The position numbers were made by a program, and so were the translations under genes. Below are positions 44,061 to 53,240 of a DNA stretch of 64,000 nt, piece by piece. The notes under the pieces were generated by a model. The model was not told where the DNA came from and searched no databases. It worked only from the letters and a program-made list of their open reading frames with translations. The stretch is from Campylobacter bilis (lineage in GTDB: Bacteria; Campylobacterota; Campylobacteria; Campylobacterales; Campylobacteraceae), in contig NZ_WUED01000005.1 in the NCBI RefSeq assembly GCF_016806695.1, positions 1-64,000 of the forward strand. Reading direction: 5' to 3'. Numbering within the stretch: position 1 is the stretch's first letter; every line of letters starts with the position of its first letter.

Positions 44061-45331
44061 CTAATGAAAAAGCCTTTAAAAAAGCATGTAAATTTATAGC
44101 AGGTGGAGTGAATTCTCCAGTGCGTGCTTTTGCAAATGTTCAAAGCAAGCCCAAATTCATTTCTAAAGGAAAGGATGCTTATATTTTCGATATAGAAGGA
44201 AATTCTTATATAGATTATGTGCAAAGCTGGGGACCTTTGCTTTTTGGACATTGTGATAAAGATATACAAAAAGCTTGTCAAAAAGCCCTTAAAAATGGAT
44301 CAAGTTTTGGTGCTCCTACTTTATTAGAAACAGAACTTGCCCAACTCATTTTATCTGATTTTCCTCATTTAGATAAAATTCGCTTTGTCAATAGCGGCAC
44401 AGAAGCCACCATGAGTGCTATCCGTCTTGCACGTGGTTTTACTAAAAAAAATAAAATTTTAAAATTTGAAGGGTGTTATCATGGACACTCTGATTCTTTA
44501 TTAGTAAGTGCAGGAAGCGGTGCTACTACTTTTAATTCTCCTAGTTCTTTAGGCGTTTTAGAAGATGTGGCTAAACATACTTTAATAGCCCAATACAATA
44601 ATATAGAAAATGTCAAAGAGCTTTTTGAAAAAAACAAAGACATTGCTTGTGTTATTATAGAACCTATTGCTGGAAATATGGGTTTAATCCCTGCTGAACA
44701 AGAATTTTTAGAAGAACTTTTTAAACTGTGTAAAGCAAATGAAACCTTACTCATTTTTGATGAAGTTATGAGTGGGTATAGAGCTTCATATCTTGGTTCT
44801 TATGGAATCAATCATATTCAAGCTGATATAGTCACTTTTGGCAAGGTTATAGGTGGAGGTTTGCCAGCGGCTGCATTTGCATCTAAAGCAGAAATTATGG
44901 ATATTCTAAGCCCCTTAGGCGGAGTGTATCAAGCAGGAACTTTAAGCGGCAATCCTTTAGCAATGGCAGCAGGTATTGCAAGTATTACAAAGGCTAAAAA
45001 GAAAAGTGATCTTTATGAAAAACTTGGTAAATTAGCCCAAAGACTCACTCAAGGAATGAAAAAATTAGCCGATGAAAAAGGATTTGCCTTGCAAGTTTGT
45101 CATGTTGGATCTATGTTTGGATATTTTTTTAATAAAGATCGCGTATTAAACTATCAAGATGCTTTAAAATCTGATCTTAAATTATTTGCAAAATTTCACA
45201 AAAACATGCTTGAAAATGGGATTTATCTAGCTCCTTCGCAATTTGAAACAGGCTTTATTTGTTCAAAAATGGACAAAAAAATCATAGATACAACCTTACA
45301 AGCTGTTCAAGAAAGTTTTAAAAAAATATGA
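44057..45331 (+). CDS. hemL: Glutamate-1-semialdehyde 2,1-aminomutase
   Basis: PLP enzyme that turns glutamate-1-semialdehyde into 5-aminolevulinate in the C5 haem pathway. The 424 residues show GGVNSPVRAF at the N-terminus, FVNSGTEATMSAIRLARG, CYHGHSDSLLV, FDEVMSGYR, the PLP Lys in VTFGKVIGGGLPAAAF (about 265) and YQAGTLSGNPLAM. It overlaps both neighbours by 4 bases, so cytochrome, hemL and the AtpZ-like gene are one operon. Confidence 0.95.
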   Translation: MTNEKAFKKACKFIAGGVNSPVRAFANVQSKPKFISKGKDAYIFDIEGNSYIDYVQSWGPLLFGHCDKDIQKACQKALKNGSSFGAPTLLETELAQLILSDFPHLDKIRFVNSGTEATMSAIRLARGFTKKNKILKFEGCYHGHSDSLLVSAGSGATTFNSPSSLGVLEDVAKHTLIAQYNNIENVKELFEKNKDIACVIIEPIAGNMGLIPAEQEFLEELFKLCKANETLLIFDEVMSGYRASYLGSYGINHIQADIVTFGKVIGGGLPAAAFASKAEIMDILSPLGGVYQAGTLSGNPLAMAAGIASITKAKKKSDLYEKLGKLAQRLTQGMKKLADEKGFALQVCHVGSMFGYFFNKDRVLNYQDALKSDLKLFAKFHKNMLENGIYLAPSQFETGFICSKMDKKIIDTTLQAVQESFKKI

Positions 45332-45642
45332 TAGATGAACCTAAAAAAGAAAAGCTTTATAGTATAAAAAATAAAAAACAAAAAATTTTTAACACAACTC
45401 TTCAAGCAGCCCATGGTCTAAGTCTTGGAATTTCTATGGTTGTTGCTGTGTTAATTGGTATAGGCATAGGCTATTTGCTTAAAAAATTCACTCCTTATCC
45501 TTGGCTTTTTTGGCTAGGGGTATTTTGGGGTATTAGTGCTACAATACTTAATGTTTATAAAGCTTATAAAAGTCAAGTAAAAAGCTATATGCAATTTCAA
45601 CAAAGGGATGATTTTATTAAAAAAATTAAAAAGAAAAGCTAA
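45328..45642 (+). CDS. AtpZ/AtpI-like small membrane protein
   Basis: A 104-residue protein with two transmembrane helices (GLSLGISMVVAVLIGIGIGYLL and PWLFWLGVFWGISATILNVY) and charged ends. The G-rich first helix and spacing fit the AtpZ/AtpI family, thought to help magnesium handling or c-ring assembly of ATP synthase. No ATP synthase genes are in the window. It overlaps hemL by 4 bases. It corresponds to Cj0852c. Confidence 0.65.
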   Translation: MIDEPKKEKLYSIKNKKQKIFNTTLQAAHGLSLGISMVVAVLIGIGIGYLLKKFTPYPWLFWLGVFWGISATILNVYKAYKSQVKSYMQFQQRDDFIKKIKKKS

Positions 45643-45645
45643 GCC

Positions 45646-46149
45646 ATGCAACACAAAAAAGTTTTATTAAATATTATTGTTATTGTTCATTTATTTTTTT
45701 GGATTATCTTTTTACTTACAAATCATTTGGAATGGGATATAGTTTTAAGTTATGAAATAGCTTTTTTTAGCGTTTTTTTGGTTGTTTATACCTCTTATTT
45801 AAACTATAAAAAAGTTATAATAAAAAAATCGAAAATTTATGGAGAAAAGTTCAAAACAATTCCATCAATTTTTATAAAAAAACAAACAATTTTTCCAAAA
45901 ATTGTTTGTTTTAAAGTTGTTCAAGAAGACATAAGCTTAAGTATTAAAGATAAATTTCATTTTTTTACTGTGTTTTTTACTCTTTTTAAACTTATAGCTT
46001 ATATGGTATTAGTTACTGGATTTTTATTCTTACACCGCCAAGATAGCCTTAATATCTTAGCTTATATTTGTGGAATTTCATCCTTGCTAATTTGTGTGTT
46101 TATTTTCATTTTATATATAAAAAAATATGAGTCCAAAAAAAATTATTAA
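45646..46149 (+). CDS. Four-helix inner membrane protein of unknown function
   Basis: A 167-residue protein with two pairs of hydrophobic helices (about 8-25, 33-50, 107-127 and 134-153) separated by a basic cytoplasmic loop. A perfect 15-bp inverted repeat lies in the loop-coding part (45880-45911). It starts 3 bases after the AtpZ-like gene and overlaps the MFS gene by 23 bases. It corresponds to Cj0851c. No family is recognised. Confidence 0.7.
   Translation: MQHKKVLLNIIVIVHLFFWIIFLLTNHLEWDIVLSYEIAFFSVFLVVYTSYLNYKKVIIKKSKIYGEKFKTIPSIFIKKQTIFPKIVCFKVVQEDISLSIKDKFHFFTVFFTLFKLIAYMVLVTGFLFLHRQDSLNILAYICGISSLLICVFIFILYIKKYESKKNY
45880..45911. repeat. Perfect 15-bp inverted repeat inside a coding region
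   Basis: AAACAAACAATTTTT, two C, then its exact reverse complement. In RNA it would form a 15-bp stem with almost no loop, in the middle of the four-helix membrane protein gene. Confidence 0.8.
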
Positions 46150-47311
46150 ATCAATGACAGCACTTTTTGTCGGTATGGTGTTTTTGTTCGCAGGCAATGC
46201 TTTAATCGTAAGCTCAATAGGCGTTATATTAAAAGAAAATGGTGCAAGCTCTTTAGCCGTAGGGATAATAAGCTCTTGTTTTTTCATAGGCGCACTTGTT
46301 GGGACTATAAGCGCACATAAAGTCATCTCTCGCATAGGTCATATACGATCTTTTGGTTTATTTGGTGCTGTTTTTGGAATCTCAGCCATGTTGCATACAG
46401 TGAGTGAGAATTTGATTTTTTGGGCTGTTTTAAGATTTCTTATAGGAATTTGCTATTATGGGCTTTTACTAGTCATAGAATCATGGCTTAATGAAAAAAG
46501 CAAAAATGCCGTTCGTTCAAGGATTTTAGGATTTTATGAAATTGTTTTTTATCTTGCTTTTGGATTAGGTATTTTAATTATAGCTTTGAATTTAAGCAAA
46601 CACAGTGTTTTTATACTAAGTGCAACCTTGATCTTACTTTCTTCTTTACCTTTAAATCTTATAAAAATAAAAGAACCCATCTTACCAGCTCCAAGCCCTA
46701 TTTCTATACCAAAAATTTTTGATATCGCGCCTTTAGCTATTATGACAAGTTTTATAGCTGGAATGCTAATTAATGGTTTTTTTTCCATGGCATCTTTATT
46801 CATACTTTTGCAAGGTTTTGATGCTAAGTCTGTGTCTTATTTCATGTTTTGCGGAATTTTAGGTGGCTTTTTTGCACAAACTATCATGGGAATCATTTCA
46901 GATAAAATGGGAAGAAAATTTGCTATTATTATTTGTTCTAGCATAGCTTTTATTACTATGCTTGCTTTTGCTTTTTTTAAACTTAATTTATATTTACAAT
47001 ACCTTTTAGCGGTTTTATTAGGTATAGGGATTTTTTGCTTATACGCTTTAGCCCTTGCTAGAGCAAATGATATGTTAATTAATAAAAATAAAAGCGTAGA
47101 ATTAGGACGTGGAGTGCTTTTTTGCTATTCTTTAGGATCCTTATTAGGCCCTTTTATTTTAGGAATTTTAATGCAATATTTTGAAATTAAAGGTTTTGTT
47201 TGGTTTTATATAATTTGCTTAGGATTTTTAATCCTTTTTGCTATCAATAAACCTAACATCTTAAACAAAAATTTAGAAAAAAAAGATCAAAATTATGGTA
47301 TGACTAGATGA
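46127..47311 (+). CDS. Major facilitator superfamily transporter (YcaD/UMF1-like)
   Basis: A 394-residue protein with twelve predicted helices. The MFS loop 2-3 motif reads GALVGTISAHKVISRIGHIRSFGLFG, and a loop 8-9 copy is GIISDKMGRKFAII. The motif HxG-R with VIESWLNEKSK after helix 5 resembles the YcaD subgroup, whose substrates are not settled. It overlaps the previous gene by 23 bases and the FliK-like gene by 4. It corresponds to Cj0850c. Substrate and direction are unknown. Confidence 0.82.
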   Translation: MSPKKIIKSMTALFVGMVFLFAGNALIVSSIGVILKENGASSLAVGIISSCFFIGALVGTISAHKVISRIGHIRSFGLFGAVFGISAMLHTVSENLIFWAVLRFLIGICYYGLLLVIESWLNEKSKNAVRSRILGFYEIVFYLAFGLGILIIALNLSKHSVFILSATLILLSSLPLNLIKIKEPILPAPSPISIPKIFDIAPLAIMTSFIAGMLINGFFSMASLFILLQGFDAKSVSYFMFCGILGGFFAQTIMGIISDKMGRKFAIIICSSIAFITMLAFAFFKLNLYLQYLLAVLLGIGIFCLYALALARANDMLINKNKSVELGRGVLFCYSLGSLLGPFILGILMQYFEIKGFVWFYIICLGFLILFAINKPNILNKNLEKKDQNYGMTR

Positions 47312-49380
47312 TTAATACCCAGCTTAACAACCCAATTTCTAATACACAAAAAAAGGATTTAAAACCTGATAATTTAAAAGACAAAACAAAGCCCAAGGAA
47401 AATTCCAAAGACATTCTTGCACAAACTTTAAAGCATAATTTAGGCCTAAAAAATGAAGAAACACTAACCCAAATCCTCCAAAACGAAACAAGCACTAAAT
47501 TAAAAGAACTTATCCATAAACTCTTAAATCAAATTAATGCGCAAAAAAACCCCCATTCTCCTATACTTAAACAAGGACAAAATTTAAATTTAGCTCCTAA
47601 TTTTGCTAATGAATTAAAAGCTTTAAGCACAGAACTTGCAAAAAATGATACTTTCACTCAAGTTTTAGACAAACTAGCCCCGATCTTAAAACCTGCTAGT
47701 GAAATAAAAAATAATAATCTTGCACCTTTATTTCAAAACTCAGGAATATTTTTAGAAGCAAAATTAAAAGATGCTTTAAATGAAGAATTATTACCTAAAA
47801 GTTTTCATGCTCTTTTAAGCACCATTAAAAGACTTAGCAATCAATCCTTAAGTGCTCAAATAGCACAGCTTGCAAATACAAATTTAAATCCCAAAGATGC
47901 TTTAAAAGAATTAAAAAATATTCTTTATTCTAATAAAAACGAAAACAAACAAATTCTAAATCAAAGTTCTTTTAAACCCCTTTTAAAACTCATTTCTAAA
48001 CTAGAAAATTATAAAAATTATATCAGTAAAAATCCAATCCATGCCCAAGAAAAGATCGCCACTTTAAGCAATAAAATTTTAAAAGAATTAACTTCTATAA
48101 AACACGAGTTTTTTAAAGCCTTAAACAAACCAGAAAATCTCATGATAAAAAATACAAATATCCTTAAACAAAGCGCTAAAGCCTTTGAAAAATTAGAACA
48201 CAGTCTTAAAGATATTTTAAATAAAATCAATTTAAAACCTCAAAATCACACGCCTAAAAAGCAGATTGAAAATAATTTTTCAAACGATAATTATCAAAAT
48301 ATAAAAAAAGAAAACAAAGAAAATCAACCCAAGTTTCCAAGCACTCAAGATAGTCAAACAAGCCAAGAACAAGAAAAAATACAAGAAAACAATAATACCA
48401 AACAAACAAATAAAGATTATGAACATAAAAAAAATAATGATGAAATAAAAAATACAAAGCAAGATCAAAATCTAAAAAATACTTTAAATGATTTTCCAAA
48501 TCCTAAAAATATTCTCAAAGAAAATCATCAAAACAACAAAAATTTATCTGAAGAATTTAAAGAATATCCTAAAACAAATTTTACTCAAAATACCCAGCAA
48601 ACTAATCAAAATTTTTTAAAAAATCAAGAGAGTATCGAACAAAATATTATAAAAAATCTAGCATTTAGTGCAGAAAATATGGATTTAACTCAAGTGCAAG
48701 ATTTAAGTAAAAATTTAAATAATCTTTCTAGAAAAATTAATGAAAGTTTATTAGAACTTGAAGCTCCTATTCATAATGCAAGATTAAATCAAATAGAATT
48801 AAAAGCTCTCGAACATAAGCTTGATCTTTGTATGAAAGATTTAGCACAAATTAAACCCAAAACTGATCAAGATATAGCACAATCTTTGCATCATGATGTA
48901 AAATCTACGCTTTTGCAAATCTCTAATTTAGCCAAAAACGAAGGTAATGAAGCCATTTATAATCAAGCTAATCGTCTTTTAGCACAATTAGAAATCAACC
49001 AACTCATGTCTTTAGCAAACGATTCTATTAATACTTATTTACCTTTTGCTTGGGATGATTTAAATGATTCTAGGATTATATTTAGACGCGGAAAAAAGGA
49101 TAAATTTTTTGCTCAAATCAAATTAGAATTTGTTAAACTTGGAAATTTAGAAGTCCTGGTCTCACTTAATAATGAAAAATACATAGACATTAACATCATG
49201 GCAGAAAATAAAGACTTTAGAAAAACCATTTATGAAAATGCCCATGAACTTAAAAAAAATATTAATAAAACAGGACTTTTAAGTGCTAATTTCTTTATAG
49301 GTGATATTATAAGAAATAAATTAGACACAAGAAATATGAAAAACTTAGATCTTGAAATAGGCATGGATAAAAAAGTATGA
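47308..49380 (+). CDS. FliK-like hook-length control domain protein
   Basis: A 690-residue protein extremely rich in Asn, Lys and Gln. Residues about 310-450 are of low complexity and probably disordered. The C-terminal 190 residues are better conserved and fold-like (QLEINQLMSLANDSINTYLPFAW, then FFAQIKLEFVKLGNLEVLVSL). This resembles the FliK C-terminal substrate-switch domain. It is coupled by ATGA to flhX, an FlhB C-terminal paralogue, which supports an export-switch role. C. jejuni has another FliK (Cj0041), so this Cj0849c-type gene may have a different task. Confidence 0.65.
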   Translation: MINTQLNNPISNTQKKDLKPDNLKDKTKPKENSKDILAQTLKHNLGLKNEETLTQILQNETSTKLKELIHKLLNQINAQKNPHSPILKQGQNLNLAPNFANELKALSTELAKNDTFTQVLDKLAPILKPASEIKNNNLAPLFQNSGIFLEAKLKDALNEELLPKSFHALLSTIKRLSNQSLSAQIAQLANTNLNPKDALKELKNILYSNKNENKQILNQSSFKPLLKLISKLENYKNYISKNPIHAQEKIATLSNKILKELTSIKHEFFKALNKPENLMIKNTNILKQSAKAFEKLEHSLKDILNKINLKPQNHTPKKQIENNFSNDNYQNIKKENKENQPKFPSTQDSQTSQEQEKIQENNNTKQTNKDYEHKKNNDEIKNTKQDQNLKNTLNDFPNPKNILKENHQNNKNLSEEFKEYPKTNFTQNTQQTNQNFLKNQESIEQNIIKNLAFSAENMDLTQVQDLSKNLNNLSRKINESLLELEAPIHNARLNQIELKALEHKLDLCMKDLAQIKPKTDQDIAQSLHHDVKSTLLQISNLAKNEGNEAIYNQANRLLAQLEINQLMSLANDSINTYLPFAWDDLNDSRIIFRRGKKDKFFAQIKLEFVKLGNLEVLVSLNNEKYIDINIMAENKDFRKTIYENAHELKKNINKTGLLSANFFIGDIIRNKLDTRNMKNLDLEIGMDKKV

Positions 49381-49658
49381 ATAAGATTAAAAGATCTATT
49401 AAAAAAGCAGTAGCCTTAGGCTATCAAAAAGAAAAAAATTCCGCTCCCAAAGTCCTTGCAAGTGGCAAAGGTGAAAGCGCAGCTAAAATCATTTCTTTGG
49501 CTAAAGAACATGGTGTTCCCATTAAAGAAGATGAAGATTTAATAGAAATTTTAAGCAAACTCGACTTAGGCGATGAAATCCCGCCTAATATGTACAAAGC
49601 TGTAGCTGAAATTTTTGCTTTTATTTATCAAATGGCAAATAAAACGCCTAAAAACTAA
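49377..49658 (+). CDS. flhX: FlhX, cytoplasmic FlhB C-domain paralogue
   Basis: A 93-residue soluble protein matching the cytoplasmic domain of FlhB after the autocleavage site: KKAVALGYQKEKNSAPKVLASG, then AKEHGVPIKEDEDLIEILSKLDLGDEIPPNMYKAVAEIFAFIY. It has no NPTH motif and no membrane part. FlhX can partly stand in for the FlhBC fragment in export specificity in H. pylori. It overlaps the FliK-like gene by 4 bases and converges on psd with a 4-base overlap. It corresponds to Cj0848c. Confidence 0.8.
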   Translation: MNKIKRSIKKAVALGYQKEKNSAPKVLASGKGESAAKIISLAKEHGVPIKEDEDLIEILSKLDLGDEIPPNMYKAVAEIFAFIYQMANKTPKN

Positions 49659-50455
49659 TCAGAAATTTTCTCTCCAAATTTAATATCTTGCCCTGCTTTA
49701 ACTTGAAAATTAAAAAGTCCTTTTTGAGAAATTAAAACTATAGTAGAACCTAGTTCAAAATTCCCTAATTCTTCACCTTTTGTTAGGGTTAAATTCTCAT
49801 ATTTTCTAGTAAAATTATGGGAATTTTTTGCATTTGTTTGTATGCTAGGATCAAAATTAAAACGTATTTTTCCTACATTTTGTGCCCCAATAAAAACAAG
49901 CCAAAAAATACCTTTTTCATTTTTACATTTTAAACTTACTCTTTCATTTTTTATATATAAATTACTAATATATTGTAAATAATTTTCTTTAACACTATAA
50001 AGCATTCCACTAGTATAACTTACACTTAAAATCTGCATATTACAAGGACTATGATAACGGTGATAATCTTTTGGAGAAAGATAGATATTGATATAATCAA
50101 GCCCATTGCTTAATTCTTCTTTTTCAAAATTATCTTTTAAAAGTTCTTCAACACTATAAGTACAGCCTTTAATAGAAAAAGCAAAATGTTCTTCATTAGC
50201 CAAAAAAGTCGTACTACAAGCTAAAATTTTACCATCGCTTGGACTGATAAAACCTTCATCAAGTTTTCTTGGAATTTGTAAAGTTCTTGTAAAAAGCGCG
50301 TTTAAACTCTCATATTCACTAGGAACTTTAAATTCACTCATATTAATTTTAAAATAATTTACATAATTTTGATTGATTATTTTTTGTATGAATTTAGGGA
50401 ATTTATAGCCTGCTATAAGGCCAAAAAGTCTTGAACTTTGCTTTGAAAAATTCAT
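49655..50455 (-). CDS. psd: Phosphatidylserine decarboxylase proenzyme
   Basis: A 266-residue Psd that makes phosphatidylethanolamine. The self-cleavage site is the LGST motif in NFELGSTIVLIS near the C-terminus, where the Ser becomes the pyruvoyl group of the small alpha chain. SPSDGKILA and the DYHRYHSPCN block with catalytic His are also present. The beta chain has no strong N-terminal membrane helix; it probably binds the membrane at the surface. It overlaps the phosphoesterase gene by 4 bases on the minus strand. It corresponds to Cj0847. Confidence 0.92.
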   Translation of the reverse strand: MNFSKQSSRLFGLIAGYKFPKFIQKIINQNYVNYFKINMSEFKVPSEYESLNALFTRTLQIPRKLDEGFISPSDGKILACSTTFLANEEHFAFSIKGCTYSVEELLKDNFEKEELSNGLDYINIYLSPKDYHRYHSPCNMQILSVSYTSGMLYSVKENYLQYISNLYIKNERVSLKCKNEKGIFWLVFIGAQNVGKIRFNFDPSIQTNAKNSHNFTRKYENLTLTKGEELGNFELGSTIVLISQKGLFNFQVKAGQDIKFGEKISD

Positions 50456-51573
50456 TTTTCTCCTTTTAAATCTAAGATCGCAATTTCACTTGAAGCCAAT
50501 ACTCTAAGGCTTGGTCCCCAAAACCCTGCTCCACTACTAACATAAAGCTTGGTTTTTTCTCCTAATTTATAAAGCCCATGGATAAAACCTTGCTCAAGTT
50601 TAACTATGAACATAAAAGGAAAAATTTGTCCTGCGTGCGTGTGTCCGCTTAAAATAAGATCAAAATTGCTTAAATCATAAAGCAAGGCTGCTTTAGGTTG
50701 ATGGGTGAGTAAGATGCTTGGTTTACTTGTATTTAAATATAGCTTTATCCTTGCTAAATCAGGTGCTAATACGCCTTTTTTAAGACCTTCTAAATCTGCA
50801 ATAGCTGCGATATTTATATCTCCTAAATCTAAATTTTCATTTACTAAAATCTTCATATTAGTATGCTTTTTAAGCAAAGCTAAAACTTGATTGACTCCAT
50901 GATAATACTCATGATTACCCAAAGCATAAAAAGTCCCATAAGTAGAATTAAAATCATTAATTTTTGAAATATATCCTAATTTTTTAGGATCAGTATCGAC
51001 TAAATCCCCTACTATAACCACCATATCAGGTTTTTCTAGATTGACCTTGGCAATGAGTTTCTTTAAAAAATCTTCATGCAAATTCTTGCCTAAATGTATG
51101 TCTGTGAGTAAAGCTATTTTTAAATCTTGTTTAAGATTTGCAATCTTTATATCAACATTACGAATTTCAGGTATTTTTAAAGCATTATTAATACTGCTAT
51201 AGATTAAAAATCCTGCTAAAATAAGAAGTCCAAACTCTAAAAACAAACGCCAAAATATATTGCCTTTTTCATAAATTTTACCCTTGAAAGCCAAAATAAG
51301 CTTTATAAAATCTAGCCCTAAAGTTACAAAAAACAAAACATAAGTTGGAGCATAAAGCATAGCTAAGCTTTCATACCACATATCGCTTAAATATTCATCT
51401 TTGCGAAATATTAAAAATAATGCTTGAGCTAAAAAAAGTAAAATAAATACAAAAGCAAAAAACTTATATAAATATTTAAAAAAAACTATTTTTTTAATCA
51501 GTCTTTTATAAATATAAACATTTGCTAAGCCAAAAATCAATAATACAGTAAAAGAAAAAATTAAAAACATCAT
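50452..51573 (-). CDS. Membrane-anchored metallophosphoesterase
   Basis: About 373 residues. Four hydrophobic helices fill the first 140 residues. A calcineurin-like phosphoesterase domain follows with [28 protein letters not shown] and [12 protein letters not shown], all metal ligands present. It resembles YkuE/YaeI-type enzymes that act on lipid-linked pyrophosphates or UDP-diacylglucosamine. Two ATGs lie at 51573 and 51570, directly after a TATAAT, so the mRNA may have no leader; an upstream TTG at 51594 would lie before the promoter. It is coupled with psd, suggesting a lipid substrate. It corresponds to Cj0846. Confidence 0.8.
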   Translation of the reverse strand: MMFLIFSFTVLLIFGLANVYIYKRLIKKIVFFKYLYKFFAFVFILLFLAQALFLIFRKDEYLSDMWYESLAMLYAPTYVLFFVTLGLDFIKLILAFKGKIYEKGNIFWRLFLEFGLLILAGFLIYSSINNALKIPEIRNVDIKIANLKQDLKIALLTDIHLGKNLHEDFLKKLIAKVNLEKPDMVVIVGDLVDTDPKKLGYISKINDFNSTYGTFYALGNHEYYHGVNQVLALLKKHTNMKILVNENLDLGDINIAAIADLEGLKKGVLAPDLARIKLYLNTSKPSILLTHQPKAALLYDLSNFDLILSGHTHAGQIFPFMFIVKLEQGFIHGLYKLGEKTKLYVSSGAGFWGPSLRVLASSEIAILDLKGEK

Positions 51574-51579
51574 AAAACA

Positions 51580-51585
51580 ATTATA
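51580..51585 (-). promoter_or_regulatory. Extended -10 for metallophosphoesterase-psd operon
   Basis: TGT-TATAAT on the minus strand ends 6 bases before the first ATG. Initiation at the usual distance would fall on that ATG. Confidence 0.55.
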
Positions 51586-51623
51586 ACAAAGCAAAAATTA
51601 AATATCCATATAAATTTTTTTGT

Positions 51624-51629
51624 TATAAT
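51624..51629 (+). promoter_or_regulatory. Extended -10 for gltX1 operon
   Basis: TGT-TATAAT on the + strand, 31 bases before the gltX1 ATG. It is back to back with the minus-strand promoter. Confidence 0.65.
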
Positions 51630-51660
51630 AAAACTTTTTAATAAAACTAAAGGTTATAAA

Positions 51661-52956
51661 ATGTATCGTTTTGCACCTTCTCCAACAGGTGATATGCATA
51701 TAGGAAATTTACGTGTGGCATTGTTTAATTATATTTGTGCAAGACAAAAAAATACAGATTTTATTTTACGCATTGAAGACACAGATAAAGCCAGGAATAT
51801 AGAGGGAAAAGAAGAAGAAATCAAAGAAATTTTAAAAATTTTTGGTATTTGCTGGCAACATTATTATATACAAAGTCAAAATTTGAAATTCCATCGCCAA
51901 ATGGCTTTAAAACTTGTAAGCGAAAAAAAGGCATTTGCCTGTTTTTGCACCGAAGAAGAACTTGAGATTAAAAAAGAATTTGCTAAAAAACAAGGCAAGG
52001 CTTACCGTTATGATGGTACTTGTGAAAATTTATCACATATAGAACTTTTAGAATGTGAAAAACCCTTTGTCATTCGCATTAAAAAACCCAATCATACTCT
52101 AAAATTTACAGATCTTATAAAAGGTCAACTTGGTTTTACTCCTGAAAATATAGACTCTTTTGTTATTATGCGTAAGGATAAAACCCCTACTTATAATTTT
52201 GCTTGCGCAGTGGATGATATGCTTGAAAATGTAACTTGCATCATACGCGGAGAAGATCATGTTTCTAATACTCCAAAACAAGAACATATCCGTGCAAGTT
52301 TAAATTATAATTATGCTGTAACTTATGCGCATTTGCCTATCATTTTAAATGAAGAAAATACAAAAATGAGTAAAAGAGAGGCACATTCTTCTGTAAAGTG
52401 GCTGCTTGAACAAGGAATTTTACCAAGTGCTATTGCAAATTACCTTATCATACTAGGTAATAAAACTCCTCATGAAATTTTTACTCTAGAAGAAGCCATT
52501 GAGTGGTTTGATATCGCTAAAGTTTCTAAAGCTCCTGCAAGATTTGATTTTAAAAAACTTTTGCAAATTAACCGCGAGCATATAAAAAAAATGCCCGATG
52601 AAGAGCTTAATAAACTTTTAAATTGCGATAAAAATCTAGCCAAACTTGCTAAATTTTATACTCAAGAAGCAAGTACTCTTAAAGAACTTAAAGAAAAAAT
52701 ACAAGCTATTTTTAGTGCTAAAGATTATAAAGAATTCACCACAGAATGTGTGATTTTAAAAAATATTTTGCAAAAAATGCAAAGTTTTGAAAATTATGAA
52801 GATTTTAAAAACGAACTTTTAAATCAAAGTGCTTTAAAAGGTAAAAAATTTTTCATGCCTTTAAGGATAATTCTTACTGGAAATACTCATGGTCCAGAAC
52901 TTAATGAACTTTATCCTTATATTAAACAATTTATTTATGAATTAGCAAGGATTTAA
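51661..52956 (+). CDS. gltX1: Glutamyl-tRNA synthetase 1
   Basis: A 431-residue class I synthetase. The HIGH-type motif is [14 protein letters not shown] (about residues 5-18) and the KMSKS-type loop is [10 protein letters not shown] (about 234-243). RIEDTDKAR and DYDFACAVDD-like segments are in place. At 431 residues it is shorter than the usual 470, as for the GltX1 of C. jejuni (Cj0845c). Epsilonproteobacteria carry two GluRS, one of which may charge tRNA-Gln; which task this copy has cannot be read from sequence. It heads an operon with yggT and slt. Confidence 0.9.
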   Translation: MYRFAPSPTGDMHIGNLRVALFNYICARQKNTDFILRIEDTDKARNIEGKEEEIKEILKIFGICWQHYYIQSQNLKFHRQMALKLVSEKKAFACFCTEEELEIKKEFAKKQGKAYRYDGTCENLSHIELLECEKPFVIRIKKPNHTLKFTDLIKGQLGFTPENIDSFVIMRKDKTPTYNFACAVDDMLENVTCIIRGEDHVSNTPKQEHIRASLNYNYAVTYAHLPIILNEENTKMSKREAHSSVKWLLEQGILPSAIANYLIILGNKTPHEIFTLEEAIEWFDIAKVSKAPARFDFKKLLQINREHIKKMPDEELNKLLNCDKNLAKLAKFYTQEASTLKELKEKIQAIFSAKDYKEFTTECVILKNILQKMQSFENYEDFKNELLNQSALKGKKFFMPLRIILTGNTHGPELNELYPYIKQFIYELARI

Positions 52957-52958
52957 TT

Positions 52959-53240
52959 ATGATTATTGATTCTTTTATTATTTCGATTTTTCAAATATTT
53001 CATATAATTATTAATATTTATATTTGGATTATCATTATCAGTGCTCTTTTAAGTTGGGTCAATCCTGATCCTTATAATCCCATAGTGCAAATTTTATATA
53101 AACTTAGTTATCCTGCTTATGTTTTAGCTAGGAAAATTCCAGCCCGTATAGGAAATATAGATTTAGCGCCTTTGTTTATTGTTTTAGCCTTAAATTTTCT
53201 TGATATTTTCCTCCAAAATATTGTAAGGGGTATATTGTGA
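52959..53240 (+). CDS. YggT family membrane protein
   Basis: A 93-residue protein with two hydrophobic segments (FIISIFQIFHIIINIYIWIII and PLFIVLALNFLDIFLQNIV). The family pattern ALLSWVNPDPYNPIVQILYKLSYPAY lies between them. YggT proteins are small inner-membrane proteins linked to osmotic tolerance or division site placement, with no agreed mechanism. It sits 2 bases after gltX1 and overlaps slt by 4. It corresponds to Cj0844c. Confidence 0.82.
   Translation: MIIDSFIISIFQIFHIIINIYIWIIIISALLSWVNPDPYNPIVQILYKLSYPAYVLARKIPARIGNIDLAPLFIVLALNFLDIFLQNIVRGIL

Noticed and set aside
48254-48499. Hydrophobic minus-strand ORFs inside the fliK-like gene
   Set aside because: They arise from Lys/Asn-rich codons read backwards as Phe/Leu/Ile. 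Not genes.
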